A stretch of 64,000 bases of DNA from Sphingomonas sp. S1-29. Its GTDB lineage: Bacteria > Pseudomonadota > Alphaproteobacteria > Sphingomonadales > Sphingomonadaceae. A program made the translations under genes and the position numbers. Positions 51,457 to 61,328 of this stretch are shown one piece after another (positions within the stretch are counted from its first letter, which is position 1; every line of letters begins with the position of its first letter). The notes below the pieces were generated by a model. It made no database searches. It saw only the letters and a list, made by a program, of their open reading frames with translations, and was not told the origin of the DNA. Where the stretch lies: positions 2,043,501-2,107,500 of the forward strand of contig NZ_CP110678.1 in NCBI RefSeq assembly GCF_026167545.1, read 5' to 3'.

Positions 51457-54400
51457 ATGCAGCGCGGCCTTGGCTTCCTCGATCACCCCGGCGAGATGGC
51501 CGGCCGAATCCGCGCACAGGATTGGTCGCGGCACCCGCTGGGTGCGCCCGAAACCTGGCCGCAGGCGCTGCGATTCATCCTCGATCTGGTGCTGTCGTCG
51601 AGCTTCCCGATGGCGATCTATTGGGGCCGCGACTATCATTTGCTCTACAACGACGCGTGGTCGGCGATCCCCGCCGATCGCCACCCCTGGGCACTCGGCC
51701 GCCCCGGCGCCGAGGTCTGGGCCGATATCTGGGACGTCGTCGGCCCCGATTTCGATCGCGCGCGCGACGAAGGCGTGGGGTTCGCGAGCTACGATCAGCT
51801 GCTGATGATGGAGCGCGATGGCGTTCCCCGCGAAACCTATTGGAACTATAGCGGCACCCCGGTCCGCGACGAATATGGCAAGGTCGCGGGGCTGCTCAAC
51901 CAGGGCAACGAGACGACGCGGTTCGTGCTCGCCGAGCGCGAGCGCCGCGCCGAATTGCGCCGGCTGCACGAACTCTTCCACCAGTCGCCCGGCGCGGTCG
52001 CGCTGCTGCACGGCCCCGAACACCGCTTCGAGCTGGCCAACGACGCCTTTCTCGGCCTCGTCGGGCGCCGCGACCTGCTGGGCAAGCGCGTCGCCGAAGC
52101 GATGCCCGAGGTGGTCGACCAGGGCTTCGTCGCGTTGCTCGACAATGTCTTTTCCACCGGCAAGACCTATCGCGCCTGGGGCGAGGCGGTGCGGCTGGCG
52201 CGGTCGGGCGATGGCGCGCTCGAGGAACGCGTCGTCGATTTCGTCTATCAGCCGATCCGCAACGCCGCGGGCACCGTCACCGATATCTTCATCCAGGCGA
52301 CCGACATCACCGATCGCGCCCAAGCCGAAGCCGCGCTGCGCGAAAGCCAGGCGCGGCTGCAATTGGCGCTCAACGTCTCGCAGGGCGTCGGCACCTGGGA
52401 CTGGGACGTCGTCAACGATCGGGTGACCGCCGATGCGGGCTTCGCGCGGTTGTACGGCGTCGAGGAGCAAACCGCGCAGATCGGCGCCCCGCTGGTCGAT
52501 TTCTTCTCGGCGATCCACCCCGACGATGCCGAGCGCGTCCGCACCGCGGTCGATTCGACGCTGCTGACCGGGGCGGCATTCTCCGAGGAATATCGCCTCG
52601 TCCAGCCCGATGGCAGCATCCGCTGGGTCGCAGCACAAGGGCGCGCGCTGCGCAGCGACGGCGGCGACATGGCGCGCTTCCCCGGCATCACCTTCGACAT
52701 CACCAACCGCAAGGCCGCCGAGGAAGCCGCGCGCTCGACCGCCGAGGAATTGCGCGCCGCAACCGAGGCGCAGGCGTTTCTCTATGCGCTCGCCGAGCGC
52801 CAGCGCGCGCTCGACACTCCCGAGGCGATCATGCGCTTCACCGCAAGTGCGCTCGGCGAGCGGCTGGGGCTCGATCGCGCGGGCTTTTACCGCGTCGGCG
52901 AGAATGGCGATATCGACCTGGGTCCCGGCTGGACCAACGGCACGATGCCCGAACTGCGCGGCCCGCTCACTGCAGACGAGCTCGGCGCAGTCCAGCGCGC
53001 ACAATATGAATCGGGGCGCACGCTGATCGTCAGCGACACGACGCGCGATCCCAGCTTTAACGGGTCGGCGATCGCACGGACCACGGTGGCGGCGATCGGC
53101 GTGCCGCTGCTGCGCCACGGCCGCTGGGTGGCGAGCATGTACGGCAATTGCGCCAGCCCGCGCGAATGGCCCGCCGAGGAAGTCGCCTTCATCGAAGCCG
53201 TCGCCGAAATCACCTGGGACGCGGTCGAGCGCGTCGGCGCGGTCGCCGCGCTCAAGGAAAGCGAAGGCAAGTTCCGCGCGATCGCCAATTCGATCGACCA
53301 TATGGTCTGGTCGTCGCTCCCCAATGGGCGGATCGATTATCTCAACCAGCGCTGGCACGATTTCACCGGCACGAGCGATGGCGCGATGGTCGGCGACGCC
53401 TGGTCGCAGGTCGTCCATCCCGACGAGCGCGGCGAGGCGGTCGAACGCTGGCGCCACGCGCTCGAAACCGGCGAGCCCTATCACCTCGAATATCGCATGC
53501 GCCACGCCGCCTCGAACGGCTGGCGCTGGGTGCTCGCACGCGCCAGCGCAGTGCGCGACGATGGCGGCGCGATCACCCGCTGGTTCGGCACCTGCACCGA
53601 CATCCAGGACATCGTCGATGCGCGCGAGATCCTGTCGCGATCGCGCGAGGAGCTCGAGCGCGCGGTGAACGAGCGCACCCGCCAGCTGATGAGCGCCGAG
53701 GACCAGTTGCGCCAGGCGCAGAAGATGGAGGCGGTCGGCCAGCTCACCGGCGGCATCGCGCACGACTTCAACAACATGCTCGCGGTGGTGATCGGCGCGC
53801 TCGACCTGCTCGAACGCCGGCTGGCGCAGGGATCGACCGACGTTTCGCGCTATGTGATGGCAGCGCGCGACGGTGCGACGCGCGCCGCGGGGCTGACCCA
53901 GCGATTGCTCGCCTTTGCGCGCCAAAGCCCGCTCGCGGCGCGGCCGATCGACGTCAACCAGATGGTGCGCGGGATGATCGAGCTGCTGATCCGCACGATC
54001 GGCGACGATATCCGCGTCGAAACCAAGCTGGGCGAGCTCAGCGGCAGCGCGATCGCCGATCCCAGCCAGCTCGAAAATGTCATCCTCAACTTGGCGGTCA
54101 ACGCGCGCGACGCGATGCCGCGCGGCGGCACGCTGACGATCGAAACCGACCGCGCGCAGATCGGGGCCGACATCGCCGCTGGCTATGGCATCAGCCCCGG
54201 CGACTATATCACCATCGCGGTCGCCGACACCGGCGAGGGGATGGCCCCCGAAACCGCCGCGCGCGCGTTCGAACCCTTCTTCACCACCAAGGGGGTGGGC
54301 AAGGGTACCGGGCTGGGGCTCAGCCAGGTGTTCGGCTTCGTCCGCCAGTCGGCGGGGCATGTCCGGATCGACAGCCAGCAGGGCAGCGGCACCACCGTCT

Positions 54401-54828
54401 GCGTCTATCTTCCCGCGGCCAGCGCGGTCCCCGCGACCGACCTGCCGCCGCGCGCGAAGACGCTGGTGCGCGGCGCCGAGGTGGTGCTGGTGGTCGAGGA
54501 CGAAGACCGCGTGCGTGCGCATTCGGTCGAGGCGCTGCGCGAACTCGGCTATGACGTCACCCATGCGAGTAGCGGTGCCGAGGCGATCGCGATGCTCGAC
54601 GCCGGCCGCCGCCCCGCGTTGCTGTTCACCGATGTGGTGATGCCCGGCATGACCGGCCCCGAACTCGCGCGGCTGGCGCGCGACCGGCTGCCCGGGCTGC
54701 GCGTGCTCTACACCAGCGGCTATACCGGCGACGCCGCGGGCGACGACGGGCTGGACGCGCCGATGCTGCCCAAGCCGTTCGACCTGTCGCAGCTCGCGCT
54801 CGGCGTCCGCCAGGTGCTCGACGCCTGA
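51457..54828 (+). CDS. Hybrid histidine kinase with PAS/GAF sensors and receiver domain
   Basis: A 1123-residue soluble sensor kinase. In order: PAS-like (about 45-155), PAS (about 170-295), PAS_3-type (about 300-420, WDWDVVNDRVTADAGFARLY), GAF (about 440-590), PAS (about 600-720) and a coiled coil. Then come the HisKA box GGIAHDFNNMLAVV with phospho-His about 769, the HATPase domain (NLAVNARDAMPRGG, DTGEGM, GKGTGLGLSQVFGF) and a C-terminal receiver with phospho-Asp about 1059 in LLFTDVVMPGM. No membrane helix. The H-box form with FNN and the attached receiver resemble the HWE-unrelated HisKA hybrid kinases of sphingomonads. ATG 51457 chosen. An even longer antisense frame exists but is not credible. 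Confidence 0.9.
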   Translation: MQRGLGFLDHPGEMAGRIRAQDWSRHPLGAPETWPQALRFILDLVLSSSFPMAIYWGRDYHLLYNDAWSAIPADRHPWALGRPGAEVWADIWDVVGPDFDRARDEGVGFASYDQLLMMERDGVPRETYWNYSGTPVRDEYGKVAGLLNQGNETTRFVLAERERRAELRRLHELFHQSPGAVALLHGPEHRFELANDAFLGLVGRRDLLGKRVAEAMPEVVDQGFVALLDNVFSTGKTYRAWGEAVRLARSGDGALEERVVDFVYQPIRNAAGTVTDIFIQATDITDRAQAEAALRESQARLQLALNVSQGVGTWDWDVVNDRVTADAGFARLYGVEEQTAQIGAPLVDFFSAIHPDDAERVRTAVDSTLLTGAAFSEEYRLVQPDGSIRWVAAQGRALRSDGGDMARFPGITFDITNRKAAEEAARSTAEELRAATEAQAFLYALAERQRALDTPEAIMRFTASALGERLGLDRAGFYRVGENGDIDLGPGWTNGTMPELRGPLTADELGAVQRAQYESGRTLIVSDTTRDPSFNGSAIARTTVAAIGVPLLRHGRWVASMYGNCASPREWPAEEVAFIEAVAEITWDAVERVGAVAALKESEGKFRAIANSIDHMVWSSLPNGRIDYLNQRWHDFTGTSDGAMVGDAWSQVVHPDERGEAVERWRHALETGEPYHLEYRMRHAASNGWRWVLARASAVRDDGGAITRWFGTCTDIQDIVDAREILSRSREELERAVNERTRQLMSAEDQLRQAQKMEAVGQLTGGIAHDFNNMLAVVIGALDLLERRLAQGSTDVSRYVMAARDGATRAAGLTQRLLAFARQSPLAARPIDVNQMVRGMIELLIRTIGDDIRVETKLGELSGSAIADPSQLENVILNLAVNARDAMPRGGTLTIETDRAQIGADIAAGYGISPGDYITIAVADTGEGMAPETAARAFEPFFTTKGVGKGTGLGLSQVFGFVRQSAGHVRIDSQQGSGTTVCVYLPAASAVPATDLPPRAKTLVRGAEVVLVVEDEDRVRAHSVEALRELGYDVTHASSGAEAIAMLDAGRRPALLFTDVVMPGMTGPELARLARDRLPGLRVLYTSGYTGDAAGDDGLDAPMLPKPFDLSQLALGVRQVLDA

Positions 54829-54919
54829 CTTCGCGGCTTTCGCGCAGGCGGTGGACGCCGCCGCCGCCGCGCGATAGGGCTTGCCCGCATTCCCGACCAT
54901 CTACGAAGGACGAAGCGCT

Positions 54920-56209
54920 TTGGCGAACGTGGCAGTAATCGGCGCGCAATGGGGCGACGAGGGCAAGGGCAAGATCGTCGACTGGCTGGCCGAGCGCGCC
55001 GACGTCGTCGTGCGCTTCCAGGGCGGGCATAATGCCGGCCACACCTTGGTCGTCGGCGACAAGGTCTATAAGCTGTCGCTGCTGCCGTCGGGCATCGTGC
55101 GCGGTACCCCCAGCGTCATCGGCAACGGCGTCGTGCTCGACCCCTGGGCGCTCCGCGACGAGGTCGAGCGGCTGCGCGGCCAGGGGGTCACCGTCTCGCC
55201 CGACACGCTGATGATCGCCGACACCTGCGCGCTGATCCTGCCCTTCCACCGCGACCTCGACGGGCTGCGCGAGGATGCCTCAGGCGCGGGCAAGATCGGC
55301 ACCACCCGGCGCGGCATCGGCCCCGCCTATGAAGACAAGGTCGGTCGCCGCGCGCTTCGCGTCTGCGACCTGGCGCATCTCGACGATCTCGATGCCCAGC
55401 TCGATCGCGTCGCCGCGCATCACGACGCGCTGCGCGCCGGCTTTGGCGAACCGCCGATCGACCGCGCCGCACTGATCGAGCAATTGCGCGAGATCGCCGA
55501 TTTCGTGCTGCAATATGCCCAGCCGGTCTGGCGCTCGCTGAACGAGGCGCGCTCGCGCGGTCGCCGCATCCTGTTCGAGGGCGCGCAGGGCGTGCTGCTC
55601 GACATCGATCACGGCACCTATCCGTTCGTCACCTCGTCGAACACGATCGCGGGCACCGCGGCGGGCGGCTCGGGGCTGGGGCCGGCGGCGGTCGGCTTCG
55701 TGCTCGGCATCGCCAAGGCCTATACCACGCGCGTCGGATCGGGCCCCTTCCCTACCGAGCTCGAGGACGAGACCGGCGAGCGCCTCGGCGTGCGCGGGCA
55801 TGAATTCGGCACCGTCACCGGGCGCAAGCGCCGCTGCGGCTGGTTCGACGCGGTGCTGGTACGCCAATCGGCGGCGGTATCGGGGATCACCGGCATCGCG
55901 CTCACCAAGCTCGACGTGCTCGACGGGTTCGAGACGATCAACATCTGCACCGGCTATCGGCTGGGCGATGCCACGCTCGACCATTTCCCCGCGCATGCCG
56001 CCGATCAGGCGCGCGTGGTGCCGATCTATGAGACGATGGAGGGCTGGTCCGAAACCACCGCTGGCGCGCGAAGCTGGGCCGAACTCCCGGCGCAGGCGAT
56101 CAAGTATATCCGCCGGATCGAGGAGCTGATCCGCTGCCCGGTGGCATTGGTATCGACCAGCCCCGAGCGCGAGGACACGATCCTGGTCCGCGATCCCTTC
56201 TCGGACTGA
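54920..56209 (+). CDS. purA: Adenylosuccinate synthetase
   Basis: PurA joins IMP and aspartate using GTP in AMP synthesis. The 429-residue product starts with [20 protein letters not shown], the GTP-binding P-loop. It continues with [29 protein letters not shown] and, near the C-terminus, the guanine-binding region with [12 protein letters not shown]. The TTG at 54920 with GAAGGA nine bases upstream gives the normal family length; an in-frame upstream ATG-like start at 54881 would add residues not seen in the family. Followed by a Rho-independent terminator. Confidence 0.96.
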   Translation: MANVAVIGAQWGDEGKGKIVDWLAERADVVVRFQGGHNAGHTLVVGDKVYKLSLLPSGIVRGTPSVIGNGVVLDPWALRDEVERLRGQGVTVSPDTLMIADTCALILPFHRDLDGLREDASGAGKIGTTRRGIGPAYEDKVGRRALRVCDLAHLDDLDAQLDRVAAHHDALRAGFGEPPIDRAALIEQLREIADFVLQYAQPVWRSLNEARSRGRRILFEGAQGVLLDIDHGTYPFVTSSNTIAGTAAGGSGLGPAAVGFVLGIAKAYTTRVGSGPFPTELEDETGERLGVRGHEFGTVTGRKRRCGWFDAVLVRQSAAVSGITGIALTKLDVLDGFETINICTGYRLGDATLDHFPAHAADQARVVPIYETMEGWSETTAGARSWAELPAQAIKYIRRIEELIRCPVALVSTSPEREDTILVRDPFSD

Positions 56210-56230
56210 GGTCGCTCGGACGACACGCAC

Positions 56231-56263
56231 AAAAAAAGGCCCGGCGAATACCGGGCCTTTTTC
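56231..56263. terminator. Rho-independent terminator between purA and the convergent small gene
   Basis: The stem GGCCCGG / CCGGGCC with loop CGAATA is followed by TTTTT on the plus strand and preceded by AAAAAAA, so it can terminate transcription from both sides. It lies 21 bp after the purA stop and 14 bp beyond the stop of the convergent gene at 56277. This is the only hairpin in the window with a proper T-tract on both sides. Confidence 0.9.
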
Positions 56264-56276
56264 TTGTCGTTCGACC

Positions 56277-56567
56277 TTAGCCCTGCGGCGGGGTCGTCGT
56301 CGACGATTCGCCCGGCACCTCGGCATCGGTCTCGGGCGTGCCCGCGGGATCGGCGGTCGGGTCGGTCGGCGCGGTCTCGGTCATCGAATCGGGGACCGTC
56401 GGATCGGTCGGCGTGGTCTGGCCTTCCATTGCTTCATCGACCGGCGTGCTCGGGGTTCCCGGCGCGGGCATCGTCTGTTTAGGAGCCGTCTGCGTCGGTG
56501 CAGTCTGGGCGATGGCTGCGGTCGAACCGCAAAGAATCAGCATGCCTGCAAGGATCTTGGTGCGCAT
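56277..56567 (-). CDS. Secreted Pro/Thr-rich low-complexity protein
   Basis: A 96-residue protein with a Sec signal peptide (MRTKILAGMLILCGSTAAIA) and a mature part made almost only of Thr, Pro, Asp, Glu and Ala (TDPTVPDSMTETAPTDPTAD, GTPETDAEVPGESSTTTPPQ). No domain is recognised. Such short disordered exported proteins are frequent in sphingomonads; a structural or stress role is a guess. ATG 56567 is preceded by GGAGAGCA. Confidence 0.7.
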   Translation of the reverse strand: MRTKILAGMLILCGSTAAIAQTAPTQTAPKQTMPAPGTPSTPVDEAMEGQTTPTDPTVPDSMTETAPTDPTADPAGTPETDAEVPGESSTTTPPQG

Positions 56568-56685
56568 TGTTGCTCTCCGTGATTGAAACTAGTGAGAGCA
56601 GAACAGTCGCGCGCAGCTTTGGTCGCACCCCGAAAAACGGTTCATCTTCGATACAGCTCGCTTCTGCGGCGACCCGAGCCTCGCT

Positions 56686-57753
56686 TCAGCCGCATTGAGC
56701 CCGATTCAGCAGTTTCTGGTCGGCGAGCACTAACGCGACCATCGCCTCGACTACCGGCACCCCGCGAATACCGACGCACGGGTCGTGGCGACCACGCGTT
56801 GCGATCTCGGCGGCATTGCCCTCGCGGTCGATCGTCTCGACCGGGGTGAGGATCGAACTCGTCGGCTTGAACGCCGCGCGCACGCGGATCGGCTGTCCGG
56901 TCGATATCCCGCCCGCAATCCCGCCGGCATGGTTCGCCAGGAAGGTCGGCGCGCCAGCACCGGGCCGCATCGCATCGGCATTGTCCTCGCCGCGCAGCGC
57001 CGCCGCGGCAAAGCCGTCGCCGATCTCGACCCCCTTCACCGCGTTGATCGACATGATGCCGCTCGCCAATTCGCTGTCGAGCTTGGCATAGAGCGGCGCG
57101 CCCCAGCCCGCGGGAACGCCCGTCGCCTCGCACGCGATCACCGCGCCCAGCGACGATCCCGCCTTGCGCGCCTCGTCGACCAACCGCTCCCAGCGCCTGG
57201 CCGCCTCGGCATCGGGGCAGAAGAACGGGTTACGGTCGATCTCGCCGGCGTCGAACCGCGCCGGATCGATCGCGTCGCCGCCGATCGCCTCGACCCAGGC
57301 GGTGATCGTCACCTCTGGGATCACCAGCCGCGCGACCGCGCCCGCCGCCACCCGCATCGCAGTCTCGCGCGCGGAAGACCGCCCGCCGCCACGATGGTCG
57401 CGAAAGCCGTATTTGGCGTCATAGGCATAATCGGCATGGCCGGGGCGATACGCCTTGGCGACCTCCGAATAATCCTTCGATCGTTGGTCGACATTCTCGA
57501 TCATCAGGCTGATCGGCGTGCCGGTGCTGCGCCCCTCGAACACCCCCGACAGGATACGCACCGCATCGGGCTCCTGCCGCTGCGTCGTGAAGCGCGACGT
57601 GCCTGGCCGGCGCTTGTCGAGGAAGGGCTGGAGATCGGCTTCGCTGAGCGCGATCCCCGGCGGGCAGCCATCAACGACCGCGCCGATCGCGGGGCCATGC
57701 GATTCGCCCCAGGTGGTGAACCGGAATACCCGGCCGAAACTATTGTAGCTCAT
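56686..57753 (-). CDS. aroC: Chorismate synthase
   Basis: AroC makes chorismate from 5-enolpyruvylshikimate-3-phosphate using reduced FMN. The 355-residue product begins [20 protein letters not shown] and carries the signatures [38 protein letters not shown] and [15 protein letters not shown], ending with the [20 protein letters not shown] block. Its ATG overlaps the stop of the DUF2442 gene (ATGA), so it is translated as part of the yihY-fabI-DUF4160-DUF2442-aroC run. Confidence 0.97.
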   Translation of the reverse strand: MSYNSFGRVFRFTTWGESHGPAIGAVVDGCPPGIALSEADLQPFLDKRRPGTSRFTTQRQEPDAVRILSGVFEGRSTGTPISLMIENVDQRSKDYSEVAKAYRPGHADYAYDAKYGFRDHRGGGRSSARETAMRVAAGAVARLVIPEVTITAWVEAIGGDAIDPARFDAGEIDRNPFFCPDAEAARRWERLVDEARKAGSSLGAVIACEATGVPAGWGAPLYAKLDSELASGIMSINAVKGVEIGDGFAAAALRGEDNADAMRPGAGAPTFLANHAGGIAGGISTGQPIRVRAAFKPTSSILTPVETIDREGNAAEIATRGRHDPCVGIRGVPVVEAMVALVLADQKLLNRAQCG

Positions 57754-58103
57754 TCGGCGGCCACGGCGTTCCAGCCAGGGCCGAACCGTTCGACCATATA
57801 GCGCGCAGTCCCGAAGCGACCCGCCATCAACCCGGCCACGGTGATGTCGACGTCGGACGCTTCCCAGTGCAGCCCGAAGCCGACTGGCGTGGTCTCGACC
57901 TTGGCGATCTCGGCCTCGCTGGCATCCTCAAGCCCTTGCACCAACCGCGGCGGAAACATGAACGTGCAGCCGTTGAAGAGTTCGACAATGACGCGGTCGG
58001 TCGCGGCGTCGTAGCGTGCCGTCTTCGCGCGTGGTTCGGTCACCATCGCGATTCGGCCGCGCTCTTCGGCGGCGGCGAACTCAGCGTCGGTTGGGTCAGC
58101 CAT
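57750..58103 (-). CDS. DUF2442 domain protein
   Basis: A 117-residue protein with a DUF2442 core: [40 protein letters not shown] and [20 protein letters not shown], then [13 protein letters not shown]. Function unknown. DUF2442 genes are commonly found next to DUF4160 genes, as here, and the pair has the size and overlap of a toxin-antitoxin or regulatory module. The start at ATG 58103 lies inside the end of the DUF4160 gene (8-bp overlap). Confidence 0.83.
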   Translation of the reverse strand: MADPTDAEFAAAEERGRIAMVTEPRAKTARYDAATDRVIVELFNGCTFMFPPRLVQGLEDASEAEIAKVETTPVGFGLHWEASDVDITVAGLMAGRFGTARYMVERFGPGWNAVAAE

Positions 58104-58335
58104 GGATTTCCTTCCAGCGCTCAAGCAGCATCGCTTGCTGCTTGGCGATTTCGCGCATCATACGCCGTTGGTCGGCGCGCGTCATCTCGTTCACGCGCAG
58201 GATCTGCGGGGAACCGTCCTCGCCGGCAAGCAGCACCTTGGCTTCACCGTCGCCCCGAACATGAACATGCGCCGGTTCATGATCATCGACGTAGATAACG
58301 AAGCGCAGCCCGTGCGCACGATGCACGACCACCAT
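58096..58335 (-). CDS. DUF4160 domain protein
   Basis: A 79-residue protein, beginning MVVVHRAHGLRFVIYVDDHE and containing the family hallmark PAHVHVRGDGEAKVLL followed by a basic helical C-terminus (MTRADQRRMMREIAKQQAML). The HxHxxG pattern with a surrounding acidic/hydrophobic strand is the DUF4160 signature. Its biochemical function is unknown. It starts 3 bp after the fabI stop, so it is embedded in a housekeeping operon, and overlaps DUF2442. Confidence 0.83.
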   Translation of the reverse strand: MVVVHRAHGLRFVIYVDDHEPAHVHVRGDGEAKVLLAGEDGSPQILRVNEMTRADQRRMMREIAKQQAMLLERWKEIHG

Positions 58336-58338
58336 CCC

Positions 58339-59142
58339 TCAAGCCAGCGCGATATCCGGTGCGTCCTCGGCCTTCATCCCGATCACGTTGTAGCCGGCAT
58401 CGACATGGTGGATCTCACCGGTCACCCCGCTTGCCAGGTCGCTGCACAGATACAGCCCCGCGCCGCCGACATCCTCGATCGTCACGTTGCGGCGAAGCGG
58501 CGCGTTCAGCTCGTTCCATTTGAGGATATAGCGGAAATCGCCGATACCGCTCGCCGCCAGCGTGCGGATCGGCCCCGCCGAGATCGCGTTCACGCGGATG
58601 TTGCGCGGCCCCAGGTCCATCGCGAGGTACTTCACCGACATGTCGAGCGCGGCCTTGGCCACCCCCATGACATTATAATGCGGCACGACCTTTTCCGAGC
58701 CGTAATAGGTCAATGTCACCAGCGATCCGCCATTGGGCATCATCGCCTGCGCGCGCTGCGCGATCGCGGTGAACGAATAGACGCTGATGTTCATCGTCAT
58801 CAGGAAATTGTCGAGGCTGGTGTCGTAATAGGCACCGCGCAGCTCGTTCTTGTCCGAAAAGCCGATCGCGTGGACGACGAAGTCGATCGTCTCCCAGCGT
58901 TCCTTGAGCGTTTCGAACGCGCGGTCGAGCGCCGCCATGTCCGACACGTCGCAATCGAACAGGAAATCGGAGCCCAATTGTGCGGCAAGCGGTCGCACGC
59001 GCTTGGCCAGCGCCTCGCCCTGATAGCTGAACGCCAGCTCGGCGCCCGCGCCCGCGAGCTGCTGCGCGATCCCCCACGCCAGCGAGCGTTCGTTGGCCAG
59101 CCCCATGATGAGCCCGCGCTTACCCTGCATCAATCCCGTCAC
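58339..59142 (-). CDS. fabI: Enoyl-ACP reductase (NADH) FabI
   Basis: FabI reduces enoyl-ACP in fatty-acid elongation. The 267-residue short-chain dehydrogenase-fold protein has the nucleotide motif GLANERSLAWGIA, HAIGFSDKNELRG, and the catalytic Tyr and Lys spaced x6 in LTYYGSEKVVPHYNVMGVAKA. SAGPIRTLAASGIGDF follows, typical of FabI. The GTG at 59142 overlaps the yihY stop (GTGA); an ATG at 59130 is an alternative start. Confidence 0.95.
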   Translation of the reverse strand: MTGLMQGKRGLIMGLANERSLAWGIAQQLAGAGAELAFSYQGEALAKRVRPLAAQLGSDFLFDCDVSDMAALDRAFETLKERWETIDFVVHAIGFSDKNELRGAYYDTSLDNFLMTMNISVYSFTAIAQRAQAMMPNGGSLVTLTYYGSEKVVPHYNVMGVAKAALDMSVKYLAMDLGPRNIRVNAISAGPIRTLAASGIGDFRYILKWNELNAPLRRNVTIEDVGGAGLYLCSDLASGVTGEIHHVDAGYNVIGMKAEDAPDIALA

Positions 59143-60089
59143 GCCGCACCCGCCTTCTCGTCATTGGGCGCGTCCTCTAGCCCGTTTTCGGGCACTTCCG
59201 CCAGTGCGGCGTTCAACTCGGCGCCGATCACCACCCCCAGCCCGATAATGAAGAAGAAGATGAGCGCGATCATCACCCCCGCCAGGCTGCCATAAGTGCG
59301 GTCGTAGCCGCCGAGCATCCCCAAGGTCGGCGGCAGCAACGCGGTGGTGGCGTTCCACCAGATCGTCACCACCAACGGCCCCGGCCATTTGGGACATTTC
59401 GACCAGCGCCAGCGCGACGGGGTGAGCGTGTAGAACAGCATGTACAGCGCGCCGAACAGCGCCACCGCGGGCGCGATCCGGCTGAGCGACACGATCCGCG
59501 CGGCATCCGATGCGAAGGGCAACAGCCGCGTGATGAAGGTCTCGGCGCCGGTCAGGATCACCTGGAAGCTGAACGCCACCATCACCAGGATCACCGAGGC
59601 AAGGATCAGCCCGACCGACCCCAGCCGATATTCCCAGAACGGCCGCGACATCGTCACGCCATAGGCGCGGCGCAGGATCAGCCGCACCGTCTCGACGAAG
59701 CTCGCGGTGGTCCACAGCCCGACGACCACACCGAACCACACCAGCGATCCGGCGCGCGCCGCCAGCACATCGGTGATCGGCTGTTGCAGCAGCACCGCGA
59801 CCTCGGGCGGCACCGTCTGCAGGAACGCGTTCAGCGCCTGCAACCCATCGCCGGTCCGCCCAAAGATCTGCGCGATCGATGCCGCGACGATAAAGAAGGG
59901 GAACAGTGTCAGCAGCGACAGATAGGCGAGGTTGCCGGCGTGCATGAAGCCGTCGTCATAGGTTCCCAGCGCCACCCGCCTGGCGACCTCGATGAACCGG
60001 TCGCCGATCCCCAGCGACGCCAACCGCCGCCGCATCCCGCTCCTGGCGCGCGCCTCGGGGGTATATTCGGGGGGCGAGGCTTCAGTCAC
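59139..60089 (-). CDS. YihY/BrkB family inner-membrane protein
   Basis: A 316-residue protein with about six membrane helices. The N-terminal motif GTYDDGFMHAGNLAYLSLLT and the later FWEYRLGSVGLILASVILVM, ALFGALYMLFYTLTPSR, YDRTYGSLAGVMIALIFFFI match the YihY family. An earlier suggestion of RNase BN activity for the family is not supported; the function is unknown. ATG 60089 lies between two repeat arms. First gene of the run ending in aroC. Confidence 0.88.
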   Translation of the reverse strand: MTEASPPEYTPEARARSGMRRRLASLGIGDRFIEVARRVALGTYDDGFMHAGNLAYLSLLTLFPFFIVAASIAQIFGRTGDGLQALNAFLQTVPPEVAVLLQQPITDVLAARAGSLVWFGVVVGLWTTASFVETVRLILRRAYGVTMSRPFWEYRLGSVGLILASVILVMVAFSFQVILTGAETFITRLLPFASDAARIVSLSRIAPAVALFGALYMLFYTLTPSRWRWSKCPKWPGPLVVTIWWNATTALLPPTLGMLGGYDRTYGSLAGVMIALIFFFIIGLGVVIGAELNAALAEVPENGLEDAPNDEKAGAA

Positions 60090-60093
60090 GGAT

Positions 60094-60188
60094 ACAGGCC
60101 CTCACCCTATCGCGCCTTCGGCGCTCTTCCCTCTCCCGCCTGCGGGAGAGGGAGGGAGGCGCGCAGCGCCGGAAGGGTGAGGGCCTGT
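60094..60188. repeat. Large palindrome between yihY and dnaJ-like gene
   Basis: Perfect 15-bp outer arms ACAGGCCCTCACCCT (60094-60108) and AGGGTGAGGGCCTGT (60174-60188) enclose a further hairpin CCCTCTCCCGCCTGCGGGAG with AGGG and smaller complementary pieces (GCGCCTTCGGCGC). It resembles family B in its inner part but has different outer arms. It leaves only 4 bp before the yihY start and 10 bp after the DnaJ-like stop. Confidence 0.82.
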
Positions 60189-60198
60189 CCAAGTAATT

Positions 60199-61128
60199 TC
60201 AAACCCCGAACCGCGCGCGCGGATCGCCCCGGTCGCGGCCCGCCCACCCCTCGACGAACGCCGCCAGCGCGGCATCGTCGGCGGGCAGCTCGATCATCAG
60301 CGTCACCAGCTCGTCGCCGCGCCCGCCGGTCTTCTTGTGAAACCCGCGCCCCTTGATCCGCAGCGTCTTGCCCGAGCTCGACCCCTTGGGCACCGTCAGC
60401 ATCACCGCGCCATCGGGGGTGGGCACGCGCACCGGGCCGCCGAGCACCGCCTCGGCCAGGCTCACCGGCAGGTCGAGCCGGATATCGTCGCCGTCGCGGG
60501 TGAAGAAGCGGTGCGGCTGGACCTCGATCGTCACGATCGCATCGCCCGCGCCCCCCGGCCCCGGCTGGCCCTTGCCCGCCAGCCGCATCTGGGTGCCGTT
60601 CTCGACCCCCGCGGGCAGTTTCAGGTCGATCGTCTTGCCGTCGCCCAGCGTGATCCGCTGCGGCGCGAGCGTCGCTGCATCGATGAAGGGCACCGCCAGC
60701 CGATAGGCCGCATTCGCGCCCTTGGCCGGTGGCTGGCGGCGCCCGAACCCGCCGGCAAAGCCGCCGCCGCCCGCGCGCCCGCCGAACAGGCCCTCGAAAA
60801 TGTCGCCGATATCGCCGTCGCTGCCACCGCCATAGTCGGGGCGGAAGCCGCCCGGCCCGCCCGGCCCCCCTTGCCCGAACGGCCCCGCGCCGAACGGCGA
60901 GGTCGGATTGCCGTCGCCATCGATCTCGCCGCGATCGAAGCGCGCGCGCTTGTCCTTGTCGGTCAGCAGGTCATAGGCCTGCGTCACCTTGCCGAAGCGT
61001 TCGGTGGCGGCGGGATTGTCCTTGTTGCGGTCGGGGTGCAGCTGCTTGGCGAGCGTGCGATACGCTTTCTTGATCTCGTCGGCGCTCGCCCCGCGCGATA
61101 CGCCCAAAGCTGCATAAGGATCGGCCAC
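60199..61128 (-). CDS. CbpA-like DnaJ protein (J domain plus C-terminal substrate domains)
   Basis: A 309-residue co-chaperone. The J domain (about 1-70) has [22 protein letters not shown] and the HPD motif in [12 protein letters not shown] long Gly-rich region (about 75-125, [20 protein letters not shown]) follows, then two beta-rich C-terminal domains ([40 protein letters not shown]). There is no cysteine-rich zinc-finger domain, which places it with CbpA rather than DnaJ proper. It should stimulate DnaK. Confidence 0.9.
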   Translation of the reverse strand: MADPYAALGVSRGASADEIKKAYRTLAKQLHPDRNKDNPAATERFGKVTQAYDLLTDKDKRARFDRGEIDGDGNPTSPFGAGPFGQGGPGGPGGFRPDYGGGSDGDIGDIFEGLFGGRAGGGGFAGGFGRRQPPAKGANAAYRLAVPFIDAATLAPQRITLGDGKTIDLKLPAGVENGTQMRLAGKGQPGPGGAGDAIVTIEVQPHRFFTRDGDDIRLDLPVSLAEAVLGGPVRVPTPDGAVMLTVPKGSSSGKTLRIKGRGFHKKTGGRGDELVTLMIELPADDAALAAFVEGWAGRDRGDPRARFGV

Positions 61129-61198
61129 GTAGTTCCCCGTTGGTTGGTCGCCGCTCTAGATGGGCGAAGGGCCACGATTTCGCAATCTTCCTCCCCTT

Positions 61199-61326
61199 CT
61201 CCCCTCCCTGAAAGGGAGGGGCCGGGGGTGGGTCGAGTGCTCGCGATACGGAAGCCGCACGCGCAACAGCAACCATATCCCCAGGACGCTACCCACCCCC
61301 AACCCCTCCCTAGGAGGGAGGGGAGA
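61199..61326. repeat. Family A REPIN-like repeat, complete copy
   Basis: CTCCCCTCCCTGAAAGGGAG at the left, GGGGGTGGGTCGAGTGCTCG inside, TACCCACCCCCAACCCCTCC and CTAGGAGGGAGGGG at the right. The variable core differs from other copies (AACAGCAACCATATCCCCAG). It fills the gap between the transglutaminase and the DnaJ-like gene. Confidence 0.86.
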
Positions 61327-61328
61327 AG

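Noticed and set aside
51352-54900. A 1182-codon open frame on the minus strand, longer than the kinase gene it opposes
   Set aside because: It is a shadow of the GC-rich hybrid kinase: the plus-strand frame has clear PAS, GAF, HisKA, HATPase and receiver motifs, while the antisense frame has none and is Arg/Asp/Ala-biased. GC-rich codon use leaves the antisense frame open.
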